From assembly GCA_036346275.1 (NCBI GenBank), contig CM070724.1, positions 48,981,038 through 49,045,037 of the forward strand: a stretch of DNA of 64,000 nt, given 5' to 3'. The translations under genes were made by a program, and so were the position numbers. This stretch comes from Otatea glauca (Eukaryota > Streptophyta > Magnoliopsida > Poales > Poaceae). A model generated the notes under the pieces. That model was not told where the DNA came from. It worked only from the letters and a program-made list of their open reading frames with translations, and did not search any database. Within the stretch, counting starts at the first letter, position 1; the number at the start of each line of letters is the position of its first letter. This document shows positions 12,129-22,585 of this stretch, piece after piece.

Positions 12129-12479
12129 ATACATGATCGAGTTTGGACAAGCTCGTTATATGCTTTAGAATATAATTGTTGTTTCAGAAATTTTAAGGCG
12201 ACCATATATGTAAAGGGAATTATAAAACGAAGTGTGTTATATATAATGTTATATTGTAGTTCACCTATTAGATGTATGGGTGAATTAGCTTTGTCTTCTC
12301 TCTTTCCTGTTTATTAGTGTACGACAATTTAGCATTTTTCTGTTTACCGTTAACTAAAAACTTAACAATATAATTATATCTGATCATACTTAACGACCGA
12401 TATCATCGATCTCTTGGAAACGAAAGCATTTATCAGTGTTTACATTAAAGTTCAGGCCTGCACACACACAAAATAATTA

Positions 12480-12952
12480 AGATAGCTACAACAATACATG
12501 ATAGTGTCACAATCACTTGTCTAACAGGATCAAGAGGCTAGCTTAATATTTTTCGTATAATGAAAACAGCATCATGAGTTCAGGACTACGGAATCATCAG
12601 CAGGGCGCGCAACAATTAGGATGTCACTCTGTCACGTTCTGTGGGCACGACGTGACACGATCGAAAGGCTACTCTTTCGAGCTTCAAATAGCAGCCTAGT
12701 TCTCCTATACCATATACAGTGCACATAAAATCTAGATTAATTTCTTATATATCACTGAAATTTGAAGATTTTTTTTTTGAATATATCATTGATATGAGTG
12801 ATATATAGAGGATAAAACAAACTTTTAGTGTCTATAAAGAATTGCTCCTAAAATCTATTGTACTGATAGTGTTGTAAGTAGATAGCATTAGAAATAATGA
12901 TGCAAAGATCTTTCAATGACACGGTCAGCACACCGCTATAATCACTGATGAC
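12480..12952 (-). pseudogene. DUF295 gene 3'-end fragment (inner left)
   Basis: The minus strand carries GATT-TAGCGGTGTGCTGACC, a drifted form of the intact gene's GATTTCAGCGGCGCGCTGACC, then CTAATGCTATCTACTT, then (after a 115-bp insert at about 12735-12850) GGCTGCTATTTGAAGCTC and TAGCCTTTCGATCG. It ends with the 3'-untranslated block CTCTTGATCCTGTTAGACAA at about 12520. The frame is broken by the insert and by small changes. It pairs with the copy at 18245-18640. Confidence 0.7.
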
Positions 12953-13445
12953 CCGTGGCATGCCATGAGTCATAGTGTGGTTAAATTGATCATATCTGAA
13001 ATTAAAGTTTTGGAGGGATTGTTGATAATTTTTTTTTAAAAATATTTAATAAAAAAATCTATCCATCGTGCTGGACCTACGTGATGTACGTAGTTGCGTG
13101 TTATGACAAAAATTGGAAATCCTTCTGTCATTCTGTGGCTAATGATAGCTTCCAGAAGCAATGACGCGAGAAAGTTTCAGTTCCAGGTCCACGAGCCCAA
13201 AAAGTCAGCTAGAGTCTACAATTGAGTTAAAGAATAGTAGTACTGGAACATAGTACAAGACGAGTTCGTCGTCTAGTCGTGACAGCGACAGGAACCTAGA
13301 AATGTCTAGCTAACGGCATAGCATTAGCTTTGTTCTTAGTTTCTTTTTCCCAACAAGATAGTCAATAGCCGTCAGCTTGAGGCCTTGAGCCCTCGAAGAA
13401 TCTTACTATTCCCGATCTTATTCAAAAGTGAAGTTATCCAAACCA
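12953..13445. other. Intergenic spacer inside the inverted duplication
   Basis: No similarity to the right-hand side; no reading frame of note. Confidence 0.3.
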
Positions 13446-13830
13446 TCATCTTATCCACATTGGCTGTCCCGTTGTTCTCTCCCTCTTGCTTGCTCTTCCT
13501 CTCATGAACCATGCTAAAACTCTTTGAGCAGTGGCACTAGCACGGCATAGCAGGGCAATTAGACAGCGCCGGAGGCAGCGTGGTGAGGTTGGGCACTCGT
13601 GTTGGGTTGGCAAGGCCGTGCAGAGGCGACCATGGGCACACGAAGCAGAGCGGCGACCGGGGCATGCTGGGTGGTCTTGCAGCAACATAGGGTGGGGCGG
13701 CGTGACATACGTATGCGAAGGTTGCGTTTCGTTGTGGTGAAGGCAAATGAACACGACACCTCAGCAACCAGGGTTGTCAGTCGACATGGTGCACGAACTG
13801 CAGTAGTGTACCATTAAGGCCGTAGGCGGC
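13446..13830. other. GC-rich segment with overlapping frames, unassigned
   Basis: Frames are open on both strands (for example 13446-13754 minus, 13531-13740 and 13599-13817 plus), which is what a GC-rich non-coding or captured stretch gives. None resembles a known domain. It lies next to a repeat-rich stretch and could be captured exon sequence, but nothing shows its source. Confidence 0.3.
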
Positions 13831-13884
13831 TATGGGCCGAGCATTGTGACGGCCATGGATAGCTGCGTGTGAACTTGATGGTGT

Positions 13885-14335
13885 GCTCCATAACTTTTCT
13901 GAAATTTGATGTTTCCTTATAGTTTCAAAATTGGAACACATCTAAATTTGTTGAAATACGTTGAAACCCTGTGAAACCCAATTTTGAAACTCTTTTGAAA
14001 CCAATGAAACAAGCTTTGAAACTTAGTTGAAATTCTTCTGAAACTCATTTCTTAATCAAGTTTCATATTTGAAACTGGACAAAACTTACAGTTTCAGATT
14101 TGAAACCCAACGAAATATGTTGAAACACGCTGAAACCCATTTGAAATGTCCTCTAAAACATTTAAGTTTGTCTTTTCAAATTCTTCTGAAACTCATTTTT
14201 TATCAAGTTCAGATTTAAAACTAAACGAAACTTATGGTTTCATATTTGAAATCCATTGGAATTTGTTGAAACGTGTTTAGAGCTCTTTTAAAACCTATTG
14301 AATGTGAATGAAACCAAGCGAAATGTGCCTATACT
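13885..14335. repeat. Degenerate GAAAC-rich short repeats
   Basis: Motifs TTGAAAC, TGAAACCC and TTTGAAAC recur about every 15-25 bases for roughly 450 bp, with TTTCATATTTGAAA and GTTTCAGATTTGAAAC variants. The pattern looks like a decayed minisatellite or a transposon subterminal array. It runs up to the left flank of the Ds-like element. Confidence 0.5.
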
Positions 14336-14343
14336 GTTGGAAG

Positions 14344-14939
14344 TAGGGATGAAAACGGAAATGGAATTTCCGATCGTTCCGGAGAAAAACAGAAATGAAA
14401 GCCTTTTTTTGGAAACGAAAACGGAAATGGAAATTTTTTGCTGGAAACGGAAACGGGAGAGCCAATTCCGACGAAAACGGAAACGGGAATTCCATTTTCT
14501 AATCTAAATAATACCAGAAATATATATTGCTTCATAAAAAATATCAAATAGAGTTAAAAAATTCTACAAAAATTCTCAAAAATATTTTATAACATCTTGA
14601 ACTTACAAAATTATTTCCATAAAGATTTTGGTTTTTTTATCAAATAAATTATTTATTTAAATCTGGAAATAGTAAAAATCATTAATTAAATGCTAAAAAT
14701 TCAGAAAACAATTCATAAAATCCGAATTAAATGCTCAATTAAAGAAATTGCAAATTTTTAGGGTGTTACAACTAGGAACATACATGAATGGAATTTTCTG
14801 GTTTCGTTTCCAGATCCACTCTGTTCCGTTTCGCATCTGTTTCCAGGGTTTCCGATTTCGTTTTCGTTACTGGTAAAAAATGTGGAAACGAAAACGGAAC
14901 AACCATTTACCGACCATTTCTGTTCGGTTTTCATCCCTA
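14344..14939. mobile_element. Ds-like (Ac family, hAT) non-autonomous element
   Basis: The ends are TAGGGATGAAAACGG and GGTTTTCATCCCTA, the same terminal inverted repeat as Ac/Ds elements of grasses. Flanks GTTGGAAG (14336-14343) and ATTGGAAG (14940-14947) form an 8-bp duplication with one mismatch. Both subterminal zones hold repeated GAAACGGAAACGG motifs. No transposase is present. The AT-rich centre ends TTTTTAGGGTGTTACA at about 14755-14770, which resembles the inverted 5' end of the long LTR family, so a fragment of that family may have been trapped inside. Confidence 0.75.
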
Positions 14940-14947
14940 ATTGGAAG

Positions 14948-16433
14948 TAGCATCTTCCTTCTTTTTAACACCTTAGTCCGGACGGCACTTGCATTACGGC
15001 TTTTGGGAAGCAGGAGGCAAACACATGGGTGCAACTTGTGCTGGTGTTGGTAATTAATCAGTGAGATTTGTTCACAATTGCGTGACTAGATATTGCAATA
15101 TTGTATGTATTAGACAACTCTAATTATTATGAAAAATATAGTTATATTCCTTGCATAACTTAACAGTCGTAATATCTTATATCGAATTAATCCGTTGTTA
15201 CAATCTGACCAAACCAAAATGGTGTAGATCCCCATCTTTCTCTTAATTAATGAGAGAGTTTCTAAGTTTTTCCTTTTTATGGATTATGTAGAATTTGTAG
15301 CCCTTACGTGCCTTCAATACCTCCGGTTATTTATATTTATTATTATTTAGATAAGATTAGCTTCGAGAGGGAAAAGGAGTACTGCACGTAGTTCGACATG
15401 TTTTGGATCAGATTAACCATATCCTGGCCATTGCGACCATCATACCCTACTTTCACCCCATGAAATAAATCCATCCTGCATCGATCCATCCGCACCCAAT
15501 GATCCAAAAAGCAATCTTTTCGCAGAGACTGGGACGGAGACACTGCTACTAATAATAAACTGCCGATAACTGAGCGAGGATCAGTTGGCAGGACGTCCTC
15601 ATTACACAAATAGCTTAGTATGTGTAAAAGATGTGCACATATATGTGTATAAGTATGGTATAGTATGTGCGTAGGGTATAAAGTGCGCGTGGATTGTGAA
15701 TGTCCTTATAGGCATAGAAAAATAATTAGCCGTCGATAAGCTAGCAGGAGACCACGCAAGCATCGATCCCTGTCGAAAAGGACACATGCACTGGTCATTG
15801 CGCTGTGCCCAGGGAAATACCATCCAACGACCACCAGCGACTCGCAATCAGTGTTACTCGATCGGTCCGACCTACTGTTTGTAACGTGACACCCACGGCA
15901 GAAGGCGTAAATTCTGGGGTGTCGTTCTCGTGCCTCACGCAGTAACAGTGTGCTACTCCAACCAGTGGGAATATGCAGAAGTCGCTTTCGGCAAGGAAGA
16001 TACAGAAAGAAGAACGTGCCAGGCGCGCGTATTAATTAACTGCTAACTAGCTAGTAGTAACTGACAGTCGTGTTTCGGGTCCCAGAAGAAGGGCCAGCCT
16101 TTCGTTCATCTAAAACAAGATTTTCTTTTCGTTCCTGCTCCTTGTTCCTTAATTAAGATTTTCGTTCAGGGTGGACGGTGTGCTTCCTCAAGAGGCTACT
16201 GACATCGCGGAATCTCCTTAAGCAAGCCACATCCTCCGCGAGGAGGAGCTCAGTAATGCTCTCCGTCTGGCCTGGCTGACGGCAGACCAACGCAATCTCT
16301 CCTGCACGCAGCCATGAATCGATCAGAGAAATGAAATCGCAAGTAGTCCGGAATCTATCACAGACACGAGAGGGGGGAATAACCTACTGCTGGAGTCGGA
16401 GGAGGGTGGAGGATGAGCGACGTCCATGGTGTG
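14948..16433. other. Low-copy intergenic sequence
   Basis: Mostly featureless. Frames at 15343-15609 and 15602-15847 (minus) and 16331-16552 (plus) have no recognised domain. The stretch 15840-16330 has near 50 percent GC and could be regulatory or ancient coding sequence, but no motif supports either. Confidence 0.3.
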
Positions 16434-16731
16434 AGCTCTCTTCGACTACCGCTACAGAATCAGTGATCTTTGTCGTCATATCACTGTCGATTTATCAAAA
16501 ACCGGCAATAATAATATTATCACTGTCGGTTCGGATGAAAAACCGGCAGTAACAGCTTTTTCTGATGAACTGGCAGTGATAAATCCTTTAGTACTGTCGG
16601 TTCGGACAAAAATCGGCAGTAATACTATCATTGTCGGTTTTTTAGAAGAAACGACAGTGATAAATCTCTTATTATTTCGGTTCGAAATAAGAACCGACAG
16701 TGATAATGGACGATACGAACTGATAGTGCTG

Positions 16732-17400
16732 ATATTTTCGAAAAATCATAACTTTTTCATATGTAGACGGATGGAGATAAAATTTATATGAAAATTGTAG
16801 CTCTCGATGAGATCTACAACTTTATAGTTGACAACCTTTTCATTTGAAGTAATTTAGATATCCAAATAATGGTATCACTACCGGTAATGCTATCAAACAT
16901 TTTTCGAAAAATCATAACTTTTTCATACGGCGTCGGATGGAGATAAAATTTATATGAAACTTGTAGCTCTCGACGAGTTCTACAACTTTTTAATTGAAAA
17001 CTTTTTCATTTGAAGTAATTTAGATATCCAAATAATGGTATCACTTCCGGTTAGCGGTTCGTATTACCAACCGGCAGTAATAATGCTATTAACCATTTTT
17101 CAAAAAATCATAACTTTTTCATACGGAGTCGGATAGAGATAAAATTTATATGAAAATTATATCTCTCGACGATATCTACAACTTTTTCATTTGAACTAAG
17201 TTAGATATCCAAATAATGGTATCACTGCCGGTTGGCGGTTCGTATTACCAACCGGCAGTAATAATGTAATCAACCATTTTTTGAAAAATCATAACTTTTT
17301 CATACGAAGTCGGAAATTGTAGGTCTCGACGAGATCTACAACTTTGTAGTTTACAATCTTTCCATTTGAAGTCATTTAGATATCCAAATAATCATCAAAA
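16732..17400 (+). repeat. Tandem repeat, about 170-190 bp unit, four copies
   Basis: Copies start at about 16733, 16902, 17095 and 17278 with CGAAAAATCATAACTTTTTC. Each continues through AGATAAAATTTATATGAAA, TGTAGCTCTCGACGAGATCT and TAGATATCCAAATAATGG; the fourth is shortened. Copies two to four are separated by the CACTA subterminal motif (ACCGGCAGTAATAATG). Confidence 0.65.
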
Positions 17401-17454
17401 GTTTCGGAGACAAAGAATCAAAAGGAAAATATATCCTATATTAGTTGAGGATTG

Positions 17455-17590
17455 AGTGATGAGTGAGATGGTAATGGGCACACGCGTGGAGCAGTAGGTT
17501 ATGAGTTCGAGTCCTAGCAACCGCACACGCGCGAAAATCACGTGACTTGTGACGGGTGGTCAGTCCGGATGCAAGTTTTTTTTTTGATTT
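17455..17590 (+). other. tRNA-like (SINE-type) patch inside CACTA element
   Basis: GAGTGAGATGGTAATGGG and, about 35 bases later, GAGTTCGAGTCCTAGC resemble box A and box B of a tRNA-derived SINE. A T-run follows at about 17577-17586. It is too degraded to call a full element. Confidence 0.3.
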
Positions 17591-17929
17591 TACCGAGTGA
17601 TTTACGAACTGCCGGTTCGTATACAAACCGGCAGTGATACCGATATCACTGCCGGTTCTAGAATAGGCAATGATAGTCGGACTATCAATGCCGACCAATC
17701 ACTGCCGGTTTCAATATCCGACAGTGATGCTAGTTTGGAATCGACAGTGATATGGTGTTCTGTAGTAGTGGACATCGCCGTCGCAATGCTGAAATGGAGG
17801 TCGATGGGGATCTGCTTGTTTCGATTTAGGGTTTAGTGCTCAACCGTGCTTGCTTGCTTCGCTCTGGACTTGTGTGGCGGATTACATGTAAGAATTTTTT
17901 CTTATGTGCTTTACACATCCCTCTAAATG

Positions 17930-18240
17930 TACCACGCACCCACCGGGCGTGCTGATTGTCAGATGTACCCACCATCATTCCCAACACTATCTACTTCCAG
18001 CATGATCGATACAATATACTTTATGTGCGCCGAGGATACTATTTGAAGCTCTAGCTTTATTATTGATCACGTCGCATCGTATGTTGCTTGGAATTAATGG
18101 CCACAAGATGCAAGTGACAGAGTCACCTCCATGCGGTGCCTCCATACTGATGATGAGGTTGTCCTGAACTCCTGATGTTGTTTTGGTTATATGCAATAAT
18201 AGTAATAATAAGATTGTCTCCTGATCCTATTAAACAAGCT
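17930..18240 (+). pseudogene. DUF295 gene 3'-end fragment (third copy, plus strand)
   Basis: The sequence ACTATCTACTTCCAGCATGA, then GATACTATTTGAAGCTCTAG, GTCGCATCGTATGTTGCTTG and GCAAGTGACAGAGTCACCTC follows the intact gene (in reverse at 25560-25760) through its stop region and on into the 3' untranslated part. The frame is broken by substitutions and a stop. It lies directly upstream of, and in the same direction as, the next copy, so the two form a tandem pair that the left arm lacks. Confidence 0.7.
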
Positions 18241-18244
18241 AGCG

Positions 18245-18640
18245 ATGGTGACTGGATGCAGATACCTGGATGTTGATCTGAAGGGACCTCGGCGAGCGTG
18301 CTTTGTTCGTCGGTGATTTCAGCATGCAGCGCGCTGACAGTGTCATCGAAAGATTTCTTCATCATTATTCCCAATGCTATCTACCTCCAACACTATCTCG
18401 GTGCAATAGATTTTATGTGCCCTGTATATCGTATATGAGAACCAGGCTGCTATTTAAAGCTCCAAAGGGTAGCCTTTCGATCATGTCACATCGTATATCG
18501 CTTGGAGTGCCCACAGAACGTATATAAGTGACAGAGTGACTTCCTAATTGTTGCCTTGCTGATGATTCCGTTGTCCTGAACTCATGATGCTGTTTTGATT
18601 ATCTAAAAAATAATAAGCTAGCCTCTTGATCCTGTTAGAC
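18245..18640 (+). pseudogene. DUF295 gene 3'-end fragment (inner right)
   Basis: The translation DADTWMLI, stop, RDLGERALFVGDF aligns with DADAGMLIPVRDLGESALFVSDF of the intact protein, so this copy reaches further upstream than the others. A 4-bp insertion after GATTTCAGC (about 18321) then shifts the frame. Later blocks GCTCCAAAGGGTAGCCTTTC and CCTCTTGATCCTGTTAGACA follow the coding end and 3' untranslated region. Decayed partial copy. Confidence 0.75.
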
Positions 18641-19815
18641 ATGTGATTGTGACACTATCATGTATTGTCGTTGTAGCTATCTTAATTATTTTGTGTGTGT
18701 GCCTGTCTGAACTTAAATGTACCTGAGACTGATCAGTGCTTTCGTTTCCAAGAGATCGATGGTATCGATTGCTAAGTATGATCAGATATAATTATGTTGT
18801 TAAGTTTTTAGTTTACAGTAAACAGAAAAATGCCAAATTGTCGTATACTAATAATCAGGAAAGAGAGAAGACAAAGCTAATTTCCCCATACATCTAATAG
18901 GTGAACAGTGAACTATAGTATAACCTTATATATTACGAGATGTGCTTCTATGCTTTTCTTTTTTATGATTACATAAATATTAAAGTATGAATGAAGGGTA
19001 GATATTGATTACTTACCCCTTCGCTTGCTTTAAGATTTATACAGCTTATATTAGAAGGAAAAGCATTGCGACACTGCTCATATATTACACTTCGTTTCAA
19101 TTTCCTTAACCTACATTGTCACCTTACACTTTCTGAAACAACAATTAACATTCTACAAACATATAACTAGTCTCTCCGAACTCGATCACGTACTCTTTTT
19201 TTTCTTACTAAAACTTGGTCATATCGATCGAATCGACTACAGGAGATGGACACCCGAGTCAGTGCTAGCTACTTGAACCCAGGTACATGGGTGGAGGTTC
19301 CAGCCTCCTCACCACTACGCCACTAGCATGTTCGAGGATCACATACATACAAGTTAATTCACAACTCGTTCTTTTACTATTACACTATTACAGATCCCAC
19401 CTTTGACTTAATCACTACTCTCGACGAACATTAACATGAAAATACCGAAACAACATAAGAACAATATACGAATGCTCTCAAAGCATCACTGGCTGTTAGA
19501 GCAAGTGACATACATTCCACTACGCGTTCCACACACTGACCGGGCGCGCTGGCCGTGTCATCCAAAGATGCCCCCACCATCATTTCCAACACCTACTTCC
19601 AGCATGATCGGTACAATAGATTTTATGTGCCACGCCGTATACCAGTTGGGAGAACTAGGCTGCTATTTGAAGCTCCAAATGGTAACCTTACTGGTCATGT
19701 CACATCGTATGTCATCGCTTGGAGTAGCCACAAGACGTATAGAGTGACCTCGGTGCCTGCTAATGATGCCATGCATTGTGTCTCCTCCCTATTAGAGCTT
19801 GTAATGTACTGAGCT
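18312..19815. repeat. Right arm of large inverted duplication
   Basis: Inverse copy of 11467-12952. Shared landmarks in order are the inner DUF295 fragment, TTTCGTTTCCAAGAGATCGA (18739), AAATTGTCGTATACTAATAA (18833), the SINE-like sequence (19193-19332) and the outer DUF295 fragment. Differences are scattered substitutions and indels, so the duplication is not recent. Confidence 0.75.
19193..19332 (-). mobile_element. SINE-like sequence in right arm
   Basis: On the minus strand: CTAGTGGCGTAGTGGTGAGG (box A type), then CTGGGTTCAAGTAGC (box B type), then CACTGACTCGGGTGTCCATC and an A-rich end at about 19195-19205. Orthologous in position to 12004-12128. Confidence 0.5.
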
Positions 19816-19830
19816 AAAACTGCATGAAAA
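19440..19830 (+). pseudogene. DUF295 gene 3'-end fragment (outer right)
   Basis: This copy keeps an open frame over the conserved end: SSKDAPTIISNTYFQHDRY, then RFYVPRR, GRTRLLFEAPNGNL and GHVTSYVIAWSSHKTYRVTS, closely following the intact gene. The upstream part is replaced by unrelated sequence, and the shared stop is lost so that the frame runs on to 19812. With no start region or F-box it is best taken as a pseudogene; a short C-terminal peptide cannot be excluded. Confidence 0.7.
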
Positions 19831-20779
19831 ACTCAGTTTCAATAAAAAGTTGGGACTGGGGCATCTTTGCGATGTCATGTTTATCTAAAAAAAAGGGGGA
19901 TATTTCTACTTCTATTTGTACACATGCTTCTGAATTTTTCATTGTTATCCAAATTTCTGAAGTGCTGGAGATGATGAAATTTGATCAGATTTTAGAGCAA
20001 GTCAAACCCTATTACATATAGTTCATTTATTTTAATTTTTTATCATACTTTTGTACAACTTTACACTATATATAGGGGCGCATAGCAAGCCATACCACCA
20101 TTTAAACATATATACAAAATCTTAAACACCAATAAAACTTATGGAGCTAGCGTATGTATGTCACCATTTTACATACTAAAGTCTTGTTTGTTGGGATTTT
20201 TCTCCGGCTTAAAAGCAAAAAAGCCAAAACCTAAACAAAGGAGTGGCTTGTTAACAGGCATTTTTCAAATGCCATAAGCCTTCATATAACTAAAAACTAA
20301 AATCCATCGAAGATGTGTTTTTTTGGTTTATTGATGGTTGGTTATGGTAAAATTAGCCACCTCTACCACGTATAGAAGCATATTGCTTTTAAGGTACTTA
20401 AACTAAAAAATTGACTTTAAGCTATAAGCAAAAAGCCTAAAGAATCAATTGTAAGTATATAACTAGCCGGTGGCGTGTTTAGCACTCCATTAAGTATTGT
20501 GCTTAGTATTTGTTTTTAAGAAATCACAAATAGTACTTATAATTGTCACTCCTTACCCCTACACTGGAACACCACTTTCTAAAAGCAATTTTTCCTGATA
20601 GCAACTAAATATGAAATATGAAAAGTGAGAAATTTAATAAACGGGAGAATTTTGCAAGTTATTTTTTTCTTATTTAGGCTAACTAAATTAGACAATAACA
20701 AAATAACTCACACCTAGCAACAAAGAGACTTAACTCCAGCTAGCAGTGAAAAGGAGAATCCCAAATTTTCATACTAATT
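19831..20779. other. Intergenic AT-rich stretch
   Basis: The stretch 20185-20460 has AAAAGCAAAAAAGCC and inverse GGCTTTTTGCTTAT-type blocks that look like an old Tourist- or hAT-type MITE. No terminal repeat could be settled. Otherwise nothing is recognised. Confidence 0.3.
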
Positions 20780-21038
20780 AACAACGAGAAGACAAAAGAT
20801 AATTCACCCATGCATCTAACAGGTGAACAATAATAACCATAGCTCTTTTTTTTTCTTCCTTGACCCACATCGATCACCTTAAACTTTATGAAACAACAAT
20901 TAACATTCAACATGCAGATAACTAGTCTGCCCGAACTCGATCACGTACATTTTAAAAAAAAATTGGCAGGAGCTATATGGAATTCACTAAAAACCAGATG
21001 AGCATCTGATTCAGTTCTAGCTAGGACTTGAACCCGGG
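20780..21038. repeat. Third copy of the inter-fragment region, left part
   Basis: Blocks TTCACCCATGCATCTAACAG, GAAACAACAATTAACATTC, TAACTAGTCTGCCCGAACTC and CTAGGACTTGAACCCGGG follow 18870-19300 in the same order. This copy is interrupted by the hairpin element at 21039-21802 and resumes at 21803 with GAACCCGGGTGCATGGGA and CCCTGGCATGTTGCAAG. Confidence 0.6.
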
Positions 21039-21802
21039 GAAATTTTTACCCTTTTGGCCTCCTTCCGTTTGCTTTTTTTCCAAACTAGCCTCATGCAACA
21101 GCAAATTTCAAAAATAGCCTGGAAACATTACTTTCCAGCGGTGGTGGAGCGCATGATTTTTTTTCCTTTTTCCCCTCGTTTCCAGCGTTCATCGACCGCA
21201 TGAAAAAAAAATTATTTTATTTCGCCGTTTCCAGCGGTCATCGAGCGCTTAATTTTTTTAAACTTTTTTTTTTTTTTTTTTTTCGTGGGAGGAAAAATGA
21301 ATTTTTTAATTATCTGCAGTCAGCGAGAGCGTGAAATCGGCGGAATCCAGCGCGCCGGCGGGTTTTATTTTCTTCTTTTTTCGGAGGATGCGGCTAATAT
21401 TTTATTTGTATGTATTTATGATGAAAAAATTAAAAAAAATTATGTTCGAATATAAATTTTTGGAATTGTTCACTGTTCTAGCACAACACGTATAATTTTT
21501 CCACGGCACCGATGGATTCCGCCGATTTCACGCTCTCGCTGACTGCAGATAATTAAAAAATTCATTTTTCCTCCCACGAAAAAATAAAAGAAAAGTTTAA
21601 AAAAAATTTAAGCGCTTGGTGACCGCTGGAAACGGCGAAATAAAATAATTTTTTTTCATGCGGTCGATGAACGCTGGAAACAAGGGAAAAAAGGGAAAAA
21701 AAATTCATGCGCTCCACTACCGCTGGAAAGTACTGTTTCGAGGCTATTTTTAAAATTTGCTGTTGCATGAGGCTAGTTTGGAAAAAAGCAAACGGAAGGT
21801 TC
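21039..21802. mobile_element. Long-arm hairpin element with 9-bp duplication (MULE-type)
   Basis: Arms 21039-21349 and 21513-21802 are inverted copies with few mismatches (shared blocks CCGTTTGCTTTTTTCCAAAC, CATGCAACAGCAAATTT, CAGCGTTCATCGACCGCATG, CTGCAGTCAGCGAGAGCGTG). They surround a 163-bp spacer. The 9-mer GAACCCGGG lies immediately outside each end (21030-21038 and 21803-21811), the duplication size of Mutator-like elements. The right end has lost about 19 bp close to its terminus compared with the left. There is no transposase. A read-through transcript would make a hairpin of nearly 300 bp. Confidence 0.7.
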
Positions 21803-21870
21803 GAACCCGGGTGCATGGGAACCTCAACACCACTTGGCCCCTGGCATGTTGCAAGAATACGTACAACTTT
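21803..21870. repeat. Third copy of the inter-fragment region, right part
   Basis: Continuation of the box-B/box-A side of the SINE-like sequence (GGTTCGAACCCGGG, CACCACTTGGCC, CTGGCATGTT) beyond the hairpin insertion. Confidence 0.5.
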
Positions 21871-22585
21871 TTTTTTCAAGGGAGGCCTGGCAGGAGAGCT
21901 GCCATCCAATCTATTAAGAGAAAAATGAGTTTAGTACATAATTAACTGGTCAGGAAGACCCGGAAAAAGGCGACGGCAACAAACAACCGGCCGGGCAATA
22001 ACAGGCAACAGGAAACAAATTAACCAAGCAAAAAACAAAACACCTATTATTGAAACAAAAATCAAATTTCTGCAAATTCTTCTTTTATCTCCCAGATCAC
22101 ATGTTGGTGGGTGTGCATCTCTTGTCGAAAGATTCTACCGTCGCCCTCGTTCCATAGCTTCCACCAAATTCTTCTTCTATCTCCCGGATCACATGTTAGT
22201 AGGATTTTATATCGCAATATTTTGTATTTGTTTTGTATCGCTAATATCTTTGAAAAGTATAGCTGTATTGTTATATAATTGTAATAGTATATATGATTAA
22301 TTTGCATCGTTATAATCTGCCCTCACCAACATAAGTAGTATAGACCTTCTTTCTTTCTTCTGATTAATGACAGAATTTCTAAGAATTTTGCTTTTTCCGA
22401 TTTAAGAATTATTGTGAGATTTTCTATACATCTAAAGAAAGAACGGAACTTAATATCACTGGTTGTTCGTAGACAGGTAGATATTTGTCCACCGTTAAAA
22501 TCAATAGATGAAATGAAAACAGAGTTTTCATAAACATTCTGTTGGTCATGGGGGAATGCGCACAATATATAGTATCAATGGGAAA
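21871..22585. other. Intergenic sequence
   Basis: A short direct repeat is visible: AATTCTTCTTTTATCTCCCAGATCACATG (about 22075) recurs as AATTCTTCTTCTATCTCCCG (about 22170). Short frames at 22062-22307 and 22323-22565 (minus) have no recognised domain. Confidence 0.3.

Larger units (their letters stand above)
11467..12952. repeat. Left arm of large inverted duplication
   Basis: Read in reverse complement this arm matches 18312-19815 nearly throughout. Both arms contain a 3'-end copy of the DUF295 gene, a SINE-like sequence with the CACTAGCATGTTCGAGGATC block, an AAGAGATCGATG/GATCAGATATAATTA block, and a second DUF295 3'-end copy. The left arm has an extra insert of about 115 bp at 12735-12850 inside the second copy. 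The arms are separated by about 5.4 kb that holds a Ds-like and a CACTA element. Confidence 0.75.
16434..17770. mobile_element. CACTA-type non-autonomous element
   Basis: The right end, read on the minus strand, is CACTACTACAGAACACC (17770 down to 17754), the classical CACTA terminus. The left end at about 16444 reads GACTACCGCTACAGAA, a drifted version. Both subterminal regions carry many inverted and direct copies of a TATCACTGCCGGTTCG-type motif, as in CACTA elements. The inside holds a tandem repeat (16732-17400) and a tRNA-like patch (about 17455-17540). There is no transposase frame. Confidence 0.65.
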
